A stretch of DNA of 64,000 nt, from assembly GCA_938034445.1 (NCBI GenBank), contig CALHLD010000034.1, positions 1-64,000 of the forward strand, given 5' to 3'. The translations under genes and the position numbers were made by a program. Shown here piece by piece: positions 34,956 to 42,683 of the stretch (the first letter of the stretch is position 1; every line of letters begins with the position of its first letter). The stretch is from an uncultured archaeon. GTDB taxonomy: Archaea; Thermoproteota; Nitrososphaeria; JACIWG01. The notes under the pieces are model-generated. The model was given only the letters and a program-made list of their open reading frames with translations, searched no databases and was not told where the DNA came from.

Positions 34956-36239
34956 TTAAAGTGTGAAAATCATGTAAACCATGTAGACTGCTGTGTTGAG
35001 TACTGTAATTATCAGACCATACTTAAAGAATTCCTTAAATGATATTGTTATGCCATAATGTCCTTCAAGATATTCTATTATAATTATGTTTGAAGCCGCT
35101 CCCAATAGTGTAAGGTTGCCTGCTATTGTAGAAGCCATTGCCAATGTAATCCATTCAATCTGAGTGGGTGTAGTAGTGCTTGTAGCCTTCAAGTATTCGA
35201 CATAAAATTTTGCAAAAGGAACATTGCTTAATACTTGGCTAAAAATAATTGAAGATAGTATTATATTAAAAAGTTTGCCTATAATTCCAGAGCCTATTGC
35301 TGGTACTAATGAAATTAGTTCTTTAACTATGCTTGTTCTCCAGATTCCATCCATTGTTATAAACATTGTTATAAAAAATAGTATTGTCCCCCAATCAATA
35401 TGCTTCAAGATTTCTCTCGGACTACTTGATAGTAGATAAAGAATGCTTGCTATCACAAATGGTATAAAACCATATTCACGTACATGCGGTAATCCGTACA
35501 TGCTTAGTATGTCGTTTGCGAGTAAAATGCAAACTACAAGGACGGTACCGGTTCCCCCCAATATCGCGTCTCTAAAATTTTTTAACTGTTCGCTTGGAAT
35601 GAAGCCTGTCTCCACTTTTGCATTCTTTATATTAAAGAGCTTAAAAAGTACTATTGGTGTTATGATCAGGTTTATGAATGTTGGAATAGCAAGATACTGT
35701 AGAAAGGTTATCATTGGCGTATCCATACCTGAGCCTATAGCAATTAGAACGTTCTGAGGATTGCCCATTGGTGTTGTAACAGAACCTATTGTTAAGGAAA
35801 ACGCTAGAAGAATGAACATAAATGTTAAAGGTAATCCAGTTGCCCTAGAAAAATAGAATGCAAGAGGTGGACCCATTAATGCCACTGTATCGTTGACTGT
35901 GAACGCAGCAAGGAGTCCAAACAGGATACTCGATGCCACTACAAGTGTTAACCTACTCTTAAATATCGAAACCCATTTGAATGATATATAGTTTAGTAAG
36001 CCACTTGTGTCAGCTAATGCTACAATAGAAAACATTCCAATGAGAAACATTATCACCTGCCAATCTATAACATTGGCTATTTCATCGCTTGGAACTAGTC
36101 CAGTTAATACTGTAATAAATGCTGCTGATGCCATGAGAGCCCAAATTGGAATTTTAGCCCTCTTACTCCTTAGAATCAAGCTTACAATTATGTATAAAAG
36201 TAAAATTGACGCAATAAACTGGTTTGCTGTAGTAAGCAT
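34956..36239 (-). CDS. ArsB/NhaD/CitM-type ion transporter (SLC13-like)
   Basis: A 427-residue membrane protein with about 11-12 predicted spans (ion transporter superfamily). Family landmarks are VNDTVALMGPPLAFY and TPMGNPQNVLIAIGSG in the first half, and LSNVPFAKFY and LTLLGAASNIIIIE in the second; the N-P and A-S-N turns are the substrate-coordinating hairpins. Substrates in the family include arsenite, sodium/proton, citrate and dicarboxylates. No arsenic genes are nearby, so an organic anion or Na+/H+ role is at least as likely. Confidence 0.87.
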   Translation of the reverse strand: MLTTANQFIASILLLYIIVSLILRSKRAKIPIWALMASAAFITVLTGLVPSDEIANVIDWQVIMFLIGMFSIVALADTSGLLNYISFKWVSIFKSRLTLVVASSILFGLLAAFTVNDTVALMGPPLAFYFSRATGLPLTFMFILLAFSLTIGSVTTPMGNPQNVLIAIGSGMDTPMITFLQYLAIPTFINLIITPIVLFKLFNIKNAKVETGFIPSEQLKNFRDAILGGTGTVLVVCILLANDILSMYGLPHVREYGFIPFVIASILYLLSSSPREILKHIDWGTILFFITMFITMDGIWRTSIVKELISLVPAIGSGIIGKLFNIILSSIIFSQVLSNVPFAKFYVEYLKATSTTTPTQIEWITLAMASTIAGNLTLLGAASNIIIIEYLEGHYGITISFKEFFKYGLIITVLNTAVYMVYMIFTL

Positions 36240-36297
36240 ATTTTTATACCAGTTTTAGGTCTAAGAGTTTGAATTTAAAAGCATTAAATCTATTCTT

Positions 36298-36870
36298 CTA
36301 ACTCTCAGAACTTTCTTTTGCGGGCGCTGCAAGCATTAAATTTAAGAGTGACTTCAGGTCTACTTCCACAAGACTTCTCCATCCCAATGAAAGCATTTCA
36401 CCTTCCCTATTCAAGTAGCCCTTTCTTATAAAACGTCTAATGTTCCATTCCACTCTCCATTTTGGAAGTTTTTCCTTAAGAAGTCTCTCAACCTCATTTA
36501 TTGGAGCTTTTCCATGTTTTGCTGTTAAATAGCTTAATATGATAGTTAGTGCAGCCATGTCATCAACGCTCATTCCAGATGCTGAAGCGTCCCTTAAACT
36601 GAGACTGTCCTTAAAGATCACATAATATCTGGCACTCTCAGCCTCCTCCCCTACTGCTGGTGCTAATATTTCTCCGGACTCATTCACAACCTTTATGGTT
36701 AAACCTATTCTCTCAAGTTCTGACGAAAGCACTTCTAAAACTTTTTTATAATCTTTTCCAAGACTTCTTTTTAGCTCCCATCCTTTAACGCCAGGCGCCC
36801 TAACTTTAGGCAATAGTAGAAGCTGCAAAGCTTTCCTAACTTTTATCTTCATCTCCTCTTCTGAACTCAA
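36298..36870 (-). CDS. Kite-type tandem winged-helix subunit of an SMC-like complex, Nse3/MAGE-like
   Basis: A 190-residue protein. The N-terminal winged helix (about 8-55: KVRKALQLLLLPKVR, ELKRSLGKDYKKVLEVLSSEL) is followed by a linker with a strand (RYYVIFKDSL). A second winged helix (about 105-175) shows AALTIILSYLTAKHG, INEVERLLKEKLPKW, NIRRFIRKGYLNREGE and LGWRSLVEVDL. The order and spacing match the MAGE/Nse3 homology domain, which ends with a 'YL...GPR' region, better than bacterial ScpB. That is my visual comparison, not a search result. The TTG start overlaps the kleisin stop (TTGA), so translation is coupled. It is last in the operon nuclease-SMC-kleisin-Kite. Confidence 0.65.
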   Translation of the reverse strand: MSSEEEMKIKVRKALQLLLLPKVRAPGVKGWELKRSLGKDYKKVLEVLSSELERIGLTIKVVNESGEILAPAVGEEAESARYYVIFKDSLSLRDASASGMSVDDMAALTIILSYLTAKHGKAPINEVERLLKEKLPKWRVEWNIRRFIRKGYLNREGEMLSLGWRSLVEVDLKSLLNLMLAAPAKESSES

Positions 36871-37631
36871 TGTTTCTCACCTAACTTTTGTATTGAAATT
36901 GCGAGGGATCTAGGTTGCCTTTTTTGTCCTCCTTTAACGATCTCAATCTTTTCCTCTAGTGGTTTTATCTCTAGGCTCACGTATCCCATTGAAATTATGT
37001 GCGCTAATAGCACTGCTCTGATTATTGTCTCATTATAATCTTTTCCTTTAACAATTTTCCAGTAATCCACTCTTTCTTCAGCCTCTAAAATTTTATCAAG
37101 TTCCATGCTCAATTCTTCAAGCCTCCTATTTAATTCCTCTTCTGTCAAAATCTTCATTTTCAAAAGTTCTTCTTTGTCTAAGGTTGAAAGTTTAGTTTCT
37201 TCGACAAATTCCTCCCTAAACCTTTCTGAAAGTGGTAGTAGTGCATTCCAGTAGTTTGCTGCACGGATCATCTCATTTAATGTTACCTGTTCTATCTTAA
37301 CTATAGGATGCCAGCTTCTTGAAAATATTTCAGCCAATCTTTCAGGCGATAACGTAAGTATCTTTAGTTCGACTATAAGCGGGTCAACATAAAGCGATGA
37401 TGCCTGATACCTGACCCATTTTTCTTGCAGTTCAACTATTCCGGCTAGCAGTCTTAAAGCTTCAGCGTCCATTAAAATTTCATCCAATTCTTTTAGATTT
37501 GGTAAAAGTTCCTTTAGCCTTAGAACATATTCTTTGACATCAACCTTGAATGGGTCAAGGTTTAAACCTATAACTTTATTTAAAATTTCAACTATCTTAA
37601 GAATTTTTTGAACCCTTTCACTTTCTTGCAA
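36867..37631 (-). CDS. Kleisin-like (ScpA/Nse4-type) subunit of an SMC-like complex
   Basis: A 254-residue, mostly helical, acidic protein. The N-terminal helices (about 1-60) could contact the SMC neck. The middle has EALRLLAGIVELQEKWVRYQASSLYVDPLIVELKIL, resembling the ScpA helical segment. The C-terminal part (about 208-245: NETIIRAVLLAHIISMGYVSLEIKPLEEKIEIVKG) looks like the small winged helix by which kleisins cap an SMC head. The start TTG lies 14 bases inside the SMC gene and the stop overlaps the Kite gene. Sequence similarity alone is weak; gene order makes the call. Confidence 0.65.
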   Translation of the reverse strand: MQESERVQKILKIVEILNKVIGLNLDPFKVDVKEYVLRLKELLPNLKELDEILMDAEALRLLAGIVELQEKWVRYQASSLYVDPLIVELKILTLSPERLAEIFSRSWHPIVKIEQVTLNEMIRAANYWNALLPLSERFREEFVEETKLSTLDKEELLKMKILTEEELNRRLEELSMELDKILEAEERVDYWKIVKGKDYNETIIRAVLLAHIISMGYVSLEIKPLEEKIEIVKGGQKRQPRSLAISIQKLGEKH

Positions 37632-39633
37632 TTGAGCCTACACCACTTTTTCCATCAACTATTTGAGTGACAATATAGTTTACATTGTCGCCGTATACGT
37701 TAACTTGGCTTGGTGTTATCACAATATACTGTTTTGGTTCATCTTGAACCATTTGAAATATTGCCCTAAACATTCTTTCCCTGTTAACTGGGTCCATGTG
37801 CACATCAAATTCGTCAACTGCAACGATGGGTGATGCTGAAAGCTTTTGGAGTGCAAGAAGGAAGGCAATTGTAGCGGTACTCCTTTCACCGCCACTTAAT
37901 GTATAAGCGTCTAAGACAGCTGGCTTCGCTCCTCTGAATCCTATTAAAAGTTCAAGGCCTGATTTCTCAAAGTCTTCCTCATTAGTTAATCTAATATAAC
38001 CGTATGCGTTTAACCCTCTTAGAAGCTCCTGATATTTTGGGTTGACAAAATCCAATATCCTGTAAATTTCATCATGCCAGACTTTCTTTCTTTCTTCAAG
38101 CTCCCGTAAAACTACTTCTTTATTTTCTAGAACTTTTTTAAGCTTTTCCTCTAGTTCCATGTACCTTGAATAATATGTTTCAAATATGTTTTTTGCTTCA
38201 TCTGGGACATCCGAATATGTTTCAAGTTGAGCGTTTATGGAAGAAAGTTCACTTTCTATATCGTTTAACTGCCTTACTGTAGGCGGTCTTGGTTCCATTG
38301 CCTCTTTTTGTTTTTCTAAATTTTCTAGTTCTTGTTTTAGCTCATTTAGGTTGCGTTCAATTTCAGCAACTTCTTTCTCGTGAACTCTTTTTTGATATGC
38401 TTGGAGTGTAGCATTCGCTTTTTCCTCAGAATATTTTCTTATCAAAGTAAATAGGCCTTCTTCGATTTCTGTAATAGATTTTTCAATCAAATTTATTTCA
38501 TACACTATTTCATGAACTTTCTTGGTTTCTACATCAGATTCCCTCTTGTAACCTTCTAAAAGTATTTCAATATCCTTCTGTAATAATCTTATATCCTTAT
38601 TGTCTTCCTTTATTTTCTGTAAAATATTGTTCAACTTAGACAAGATGTTCTCGAATGAAGTCATCATTTCCGAAAGTGATTTAATTCTAGACTCTACTGC
38701 CTTTTTGTCAGCATCTAAAAAGATAAGAGAATGGTAACTTTTCTTAAGCTTGTTAAAATTAGAATACATGTCCTTTTCTAGTAGGCTACATTTTTCCTCT
38801 GACAAAAGCAGTTTCCTAGAAAGTTCACTTAGCTCCTTTCTCTTTAGCTCAAGCTTATTTGAAGTCACCTCTATTCCTTTTTCTAATTTTATAACTTGAG
38901 CCCAAAACTTTTCTCTTAATAGGCTGTCTCTTTTAACTATGAGCTCCTGTTTCTTCACATATCTGTCATAAACGTCTTTCCAGTGAGAGAGCGTTTCTTT
39001 AGCCATGTCCATAAGCTGCTTTATGGCCGTTTCCTCGCTAACTAAGCTCTTCAACTTATTTTGCGATTCTATAATCTTTTCCCTATAACCTGTCAAACCT
39101 ACAACTTCCTCAACCATCTTCAGCTTATCTTGTGGACTTACTATAGCAAATTCTTCAACCATTCCCTGATGCATTATAAGGAGCATGTTGTCTGGATTAA
39201 TGTTAAAGCTTGAGAGAATCTCTCTAACTTCAGAAGACGTTGTCTCCTTGTAGTCTATTTCAAACCAGTATGATCCATCTTTTCTCAAATATCTTGAAAT
39301 CATAAACGTATCAGAGTGTGAGAGAGGTATTGGTCTTTTCCCGTTGAAGCTACTGTTATCAAAGACTATTGTTACACGTCCAAGGTCCTTACCTCTTCTA
39401 ATAAGGTCACTTAACCTTCTAGATCTTTCTGTATAAACTTGTCCAAGTGCAACAGAGATTCCTAAAAGTATTGAAGACTTTCCAGAACCGTTTGGCCCAC
39501 ATATTATATTCAATCCTCTCGTTAGGGGAATTCGAGCATACTCGTATGACATAAAATTTTCTAAGATAACTTCACGAATGTATGTTAACGGTCTTCTTCT
39601 TGTATCCAATATCTTTTCTCCTGATTGCAACAA
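37618..39633 (-). CDS. Short hinge-less SMC-like ATPase with Smc5/6-type head motifs
   Basis: A 671-residue ABC-type head with a coiled coil. Walker A is GPNGSGKS (46-53) after an NFMSY N-terminus, and the Q-loop has HQG at 155-157. Coiled-coil segments cover about 165-515 with a break at EPRPPTVRQ (447-455). The signature is LSGGER (579-584), and Walker B plus D-loop is VAVDEFDVHMDPVNRER (604-620). DEFDV with 'MD' is Smc6-like, while 'MDP.N..R' is Smc5-like. No 150-residue globular hinge and no CxxC zinc hook can be found, and the protein is about half canonical SMC length. It overlaps the kleisin gene and lies 44 bases after a RecB-type nuclease gene. Likely a DNA-tethering or repair ATPase. 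TTG start. Confidence 0.85.
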   Translation of the reverse strand: MLQSGEKILDTRRRPLTYIREVILENFMSYEYARIPLTRGLNIICGPNGSGKSSILLGISVALGQVYTERSRRLSDLIRRGKDLGRVTIVFDNSSFNGKRPIPLSHSDTFMISRYLRKDGSYWFEIDYKETTSSEVREILSSFNINPDNMLLIMHQGMVEEFAIVSPQDKLKMVEEVVGLTGYREKIIESQNKLKSLVSEETAIKQLMDMAKETLSHWKDVYDRYVKKQELIVKRDSLLREKFWAQVIKLEKGIEVTSNKLELKRKELSELSRKLLLSEEKCSLLEKDMYSNFNKLKKSYHSLIFLDADKKAVESRIKSLSEMMTSFENILSKLNNILQKIKEDNKDIRLLQKDIEILLEGYKRESDVETKKVHEIVYEINLIEKSITEIEEGLFTLIRKYSEEKANATLQAYQKRVHEKEVAEIERNLNELKQELENLEKQKEAMEPRPPTVRQLNDIESELSSINAQLETYSDVPDEAKNIFETYYSRYMELEEKLKKVLENKEVVLRELEERKKVWHDEIYRILDFVNPKYQELLRGLNAYGYIRLTNEEDFEKSGLELLIGFRGAKPAVLDAYTLSGGERSTATIAFLLALQKLSASPIVAVDEFDVHMDPVNRERMFRAIFQMVQDEPKQYIVITPSQVNVYGDNVNYIVTQIVDGKSGVGSIARK

Positions 39634-39677
39634 TAGAGCTTATACAATATTGGTCTTAAAAGTTTAATTTTTTCTCT

Positions 39678-40376
39678 TTAACTTTTAGCTTCAAGTCTTT
39701 TTTGAATACTTTTAATATTTTTCTGTATGCTCTTAAAAGCATTAACCATTTCCATAAAAAATAGTACTCTTTTAGCCTGTTTCTTCATACCCTCGTATCC
39801 TTCAGTTTTACGTAATATCCCCTTCTCTCTCATTAAAGAAAGATGTTCTCCCAACTTTTCTAAGCTAATGTTTAAGCTTTTTGCACATTTGTCGAAAGTT
39901 TCTTTTTCAGAAAGTGCTTTAAGAATCTTTAGCTCCTTTCTAGTTATGTTTTCGAAAACAGCTAAGCTTACTAACCCATATTCTTCTAACACATCCCTTA
40001 AAGCTTCTCTAACAATATAATCTAAGTCTTCAGGCTCTATTAGATAATAGTAGTCTGGAAACAAAAAAACTTTTACTTTAAGTTCTTCAGCCAAAACTTC
40101 TGTAGCTTTGTCAGCATAACCTTTACATATGATCAGAGGCTTTAGTTTAAGCACCATAGAATTTGCGTAAGCTTGTCTCACATCACTTACCCCAATTCTT
40201 CCTGCTTTAACTTCAACACAGTATACATCCCCACTTTCATCCTTTGCTATAAGGTCTACTTCAAAAACCTGTGTTCCATTTAGTACAATCTTCTTGTTCT
40301 TTTCCAAAATTTGAAACCCCATCTTTTTAAGAATACTCTTAGCTATCCTTTCACTACTTATACCTCTTCTGGACAA
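39678..40376 (-). CDS. RecB-family (PD-(D/E)xK) nuclease with winged-helix C-terminus
   Basis: A 232-residue protein that leads the SMC operon. The nuclease core reads FEVDLIAKD (E39, D41) and YCVEVKAG (E55, K57), with a downstream QAYANSMVLK helix carrying the motif Gln. From about 155 the protein is helical and like an ArsR/MarR winged helix (TRKELKILKALSEKETFDKCAKSLNISLEKLGEHLSLMREKGIL), then ends in a basic amphipathic helix. A TTG start at 40376 follows AAGGAG at a good distance. I infer that it cuts or processes DNA handled by the SMC complex; no experimental basis is known to me. Confidence 0.82.
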   Translation of the reverse strand: MSRRGISSERIAKSILKKMGFQILEKNKKIVLNGTQVFEVDLIAKDESGDVYCVEVKAGRIGVSDVRQAYANSMVLKLKPLIICKGYADKATEVLAEELKVKVFLFPDYYYLIEPEDLDYIVREALRDVLEEYGLVSLAVFENITRKELKILKALSEKETFDKCAKSLNISLEKLGEHLSLMREKGILRKTEGYEGMKKQAKRVLFFMEMVNAFKSIQKNIKSIQKRLEAKS

Positions 40377-40473
40377 TAAGCTCCTTTGTACATAATCTTA
40401 TCCCTCTTTTAAATTTTAAATCCTTTGCATAATGTTAATTAGCCTATTCTATTGAACCGTTCCCGAATAGAAG

Positions 40474-41196
40474 TTGCCTAAAAAAATCGATGTCGTATCA
40501 TTCGACGTTTGGGATACAATCTTGGACCTTAAACCTTTTCATGTAAAAATTGCTGAAAAAATAGCATCATATACTTCAAGAGAGTATAAGAGGGTGTATC
40601 TTGAACTAGAAGAGAACTATAGGATTTTAAAAGACTATAGGCGACGTAGAATGCTGAAATTTGATGATTTAATTAATCACTGTCTAGAAATTTCTTCAAA
40701 AAATCTTGGCATTAGTGTTGAGGTGATAAAAAAGTGTGTCACTAAAGCTGTGCTTGAAGTAGACAGTAGGTTACTCGTTATAGAAGGTGTTCACAATATA
40801 TTTTCGGAGCTTATTAGGTCTGGTAGAAGGCTTGTTACAGTAGGAAATCTTATTTTCTGGCCAGGATCCTATAATAGAATATTGCTTGAAAGGACAGGCT
40901 TAACAGAATATTTTTCCCTCCAGGTTTATGCTGACGAAGTAAAAGTTTCTAAGCCGGACAGAGAAATTTTTCTAAAAGTTTGTGGTGAGCTTAATGTTCT
41001 TCCCGAGAATGTTTTACATGTTGGAGACAATAGAGTTGAAGATTTTGAAGGCGCGTTATCTGCTGGAATGAATGCTGCATGGATTAACCCTAAAATGAAT
41101 TCACATATTTTCGAAGAAGATAAAGGTGTAGCAATTAAATCAATAAAATATTTGATTAAAGCATTGAATAAGATTGAGTTAAGAGAAAAGGGTTAA
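40474..41196 (+). CDS. HAD-superfamily hydrolase
   Basis: A 240-residue haloacid-dehalogenase-like phosphatase. Motif I is SFDVWDTIL (catalytic Asp 11 and Asp 14, where a Trp replaces the more common Gly/Phe). Motif II is in VTVGNL, motif III is the Lys in VKVSKPDREIF, and motif IV is HVGDNRVEDFEGA. A helical cap occupies about 20-100. Substrate unknown. TTG start. It is divergent from the nuclease-SMC operon and convergent with the radical SAM gene (nine bases apart). Confidence 0.88.
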   Translation: MPKKIDVVSFDVWDTILDLKPFHVKIAEKIASYTSREYKRVYLELEENYRILKDYRRRRMLKFDDLINHCLEISSKNLGISVEVIKKCVTKAVLEVDSRLLVIEGVHNIFSELIRSGRRLVTVGNLIFWPGSYNRILLERTGLTEYFSLQVYADEVKVSKPDREIFLKVCGELNVLPENVLHVGDNRVEDFEGALSAGMNAAWINPKMNSHIFEEDKGVAIKSIKYLIKALNKIELREKG

Positions 41197-41205
41197 CATA
41201 AAATA

Positions 41206-42654
41206 TTAGCTGATCACCTTCTCATATTCTTTTAAGAGCATACTTTTACTATATCCATGGTCTATAAAATCCCATGGAAGGACTTCATCGACTTTCTGTT
41301 CCCCTAAAAATTTTGAAAGCCCTTTAAAATCGTTGTTCTCGAAAACTTTAGAAACACTCTCATCTCCTCTCGAAAGAATTGTCTGTACAGCATATTCTAT
41401 AATATCAGGTATTCTAGCATCTATCTTAAGTCTGCTTGTTTCTGATTTAAGATACTCTATCTTTCTTTTAAGCTGATTTAACCCTTTCTTAACATTTTGA
41501 AGTCCTCCAAAGGGAAGCCATTGGAAAGGTGTGTGCGGTTTTGGAACAAGCGGGTTTACTGAAATCTTTACTGCACCAACTATTTCTTTAACTTTATTAG
41601 CTAAATTCACTATTTCTTTAACATCATCCATTTTTTCATTCGGTAACCCTATCATAAAATATAGTTTTATTTTATTAAATCTTTTCGAAGACGTCTTTGC
41701 TGCATTAAGGATGTCGTCTGAGGTAATACCCTTCCCTATAATCTTCTGTAAATGTTCGGATGCTGTTTCAGGCGCCAAGGTTAACGTTTTCAGTCCCCCT
41801 TCATGCAGAAGTTCAATGAGTTGCTCGTCAACAGTGTCGGCTCTTATAGATGATGGTGAAACATTAAATCCTTTTCCCACATAATATTCTAGCATTTCAA
41901 TAAAATTTGGGTTATCGGTTGGTGATGGTGCAACTAAAACAACCTTTTCAACACCTTTTAAATCAGGCATATCATTCAAGTTCCTCCATCTCGGTGGCGA
42001 ATAGAGGCTTCTGACAACACAAAATCTGCATTTTCTTATACAGCCTCTCCCTATTTCTAGAATAAAACATCTGCCATACACTCCTTTTCCTACTATTTCT
42101 GTGGGTATATGTGTGCCAACTTTAGCTTTAACTCTTCTAACTTTATCTTCCTTTCCTGTGTAAACGCCCTCTATTCCAGAAAGCTCCTCCTTAGATTTAG
42201 CTTCAAGTATTTCGCCAACCTTTTCCTCAACTTCTCCTATAAAAAATGCATCAAAATATCCTGTTAATGGTTTTGGGTTTATCATAATAGCAGGGCCGCC
42301 TGCAATCTTTAATCCCTTAAAATTACTCTTTTTTAGAATTTCTATTGCCCTAAAATAGTCAAGCTCATATTGTAAACTAAATAGTGCAATATCAAAATTC
42401 TGTAATGGAGTCGAATTTTCAAAGCCTCTTATCCCTTCAAAGATATCGTAATAGAATCTCTCACAGTATGCGTTGTTTTCGAAAACCTTTGAATATATTA
42501 TTTGGAGGCCAATATTTGATATTCCTCCAACATATTTGTTTGGATATACTAACGCAACTCTTTTCATTCCCCTTTTATACTTTCTAATAAATGGGTTAAA
42601 CTCTATTTTTCTTAAAGCTTCTATTTCTTCTATTCCTAGACTTTTAAGTTTCAT
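41206..42654 (-). CDS. Radical SAM protein with B12-binding-like N-terminal domain
   Basis: A 482-residue radical SAM enzyme. The cluster motif is C-x3-C-x2-C in GRGCIRKCRFCVV (about 199-211). The N-terminal 170 residues have the Rossmann-like form of cobalamin-binding domains (VALVYPNKYVGGISNIGLQ, FDIALFSLQYELDY) but no clear DxHxxG. SAM-barrel blocks follow: SPSSIRADTVDEQLIELL, TLAPETASEHLQKIIGKG and YFMIGLPNEKMDDV. Archaeal proteins like this are annotated only as Fe-S oxidoreductases. RNA or cofactor methylthiolation or methylation is possible. It lies 29 bases downstream of reverse gyrase on the same strand. Confidence 0.87.
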   Translation of the reverse strand: MKLKSLGIEEIEALRKIEFNPFIRKYKRGMKRVALVYPNKYVGGISNIGLQIIYSKVFENNAYCERFYYDIFEGIRGFENSTPLQNFDIALFSLQYELDYFRAIEILKKSNFKGLKIAGGPAIMINPKPLTGYFDAFFIGEVEEKVGEILEAKSKEELSGIEGVYTGKEDKVRRVKAKVGTHIPTEIVGKGVYGRCFILEIGRGCIRKCRFCVVRSLYSPPRWRNLNDMPDLKGVEKVVLVAPSPTDNPNFIEMLEYYVGKGFNVSPSSIRADTVDEQLIELLHEGGLKTLTLAPETASEHLQKIIGKGITSDDILNAAKTSSKRFNKIKLYFMIGLPNEKMDDVKEIVNLANKVKEIVGAVKISVNPLVPKPHTPFQWLPFGGLQNVKKGLNQLKRKIEYLKSETSRLKIDARIPDIIEYAVQTILSRGDESVSKVFENNDFKGLSKFLGEQKVDEVLPWDFIDHGYSKSMLLKEYEKVIS

Positions 42655-42683
42655 AGTCTACGCACTTTGGAGATTTTAAGACA

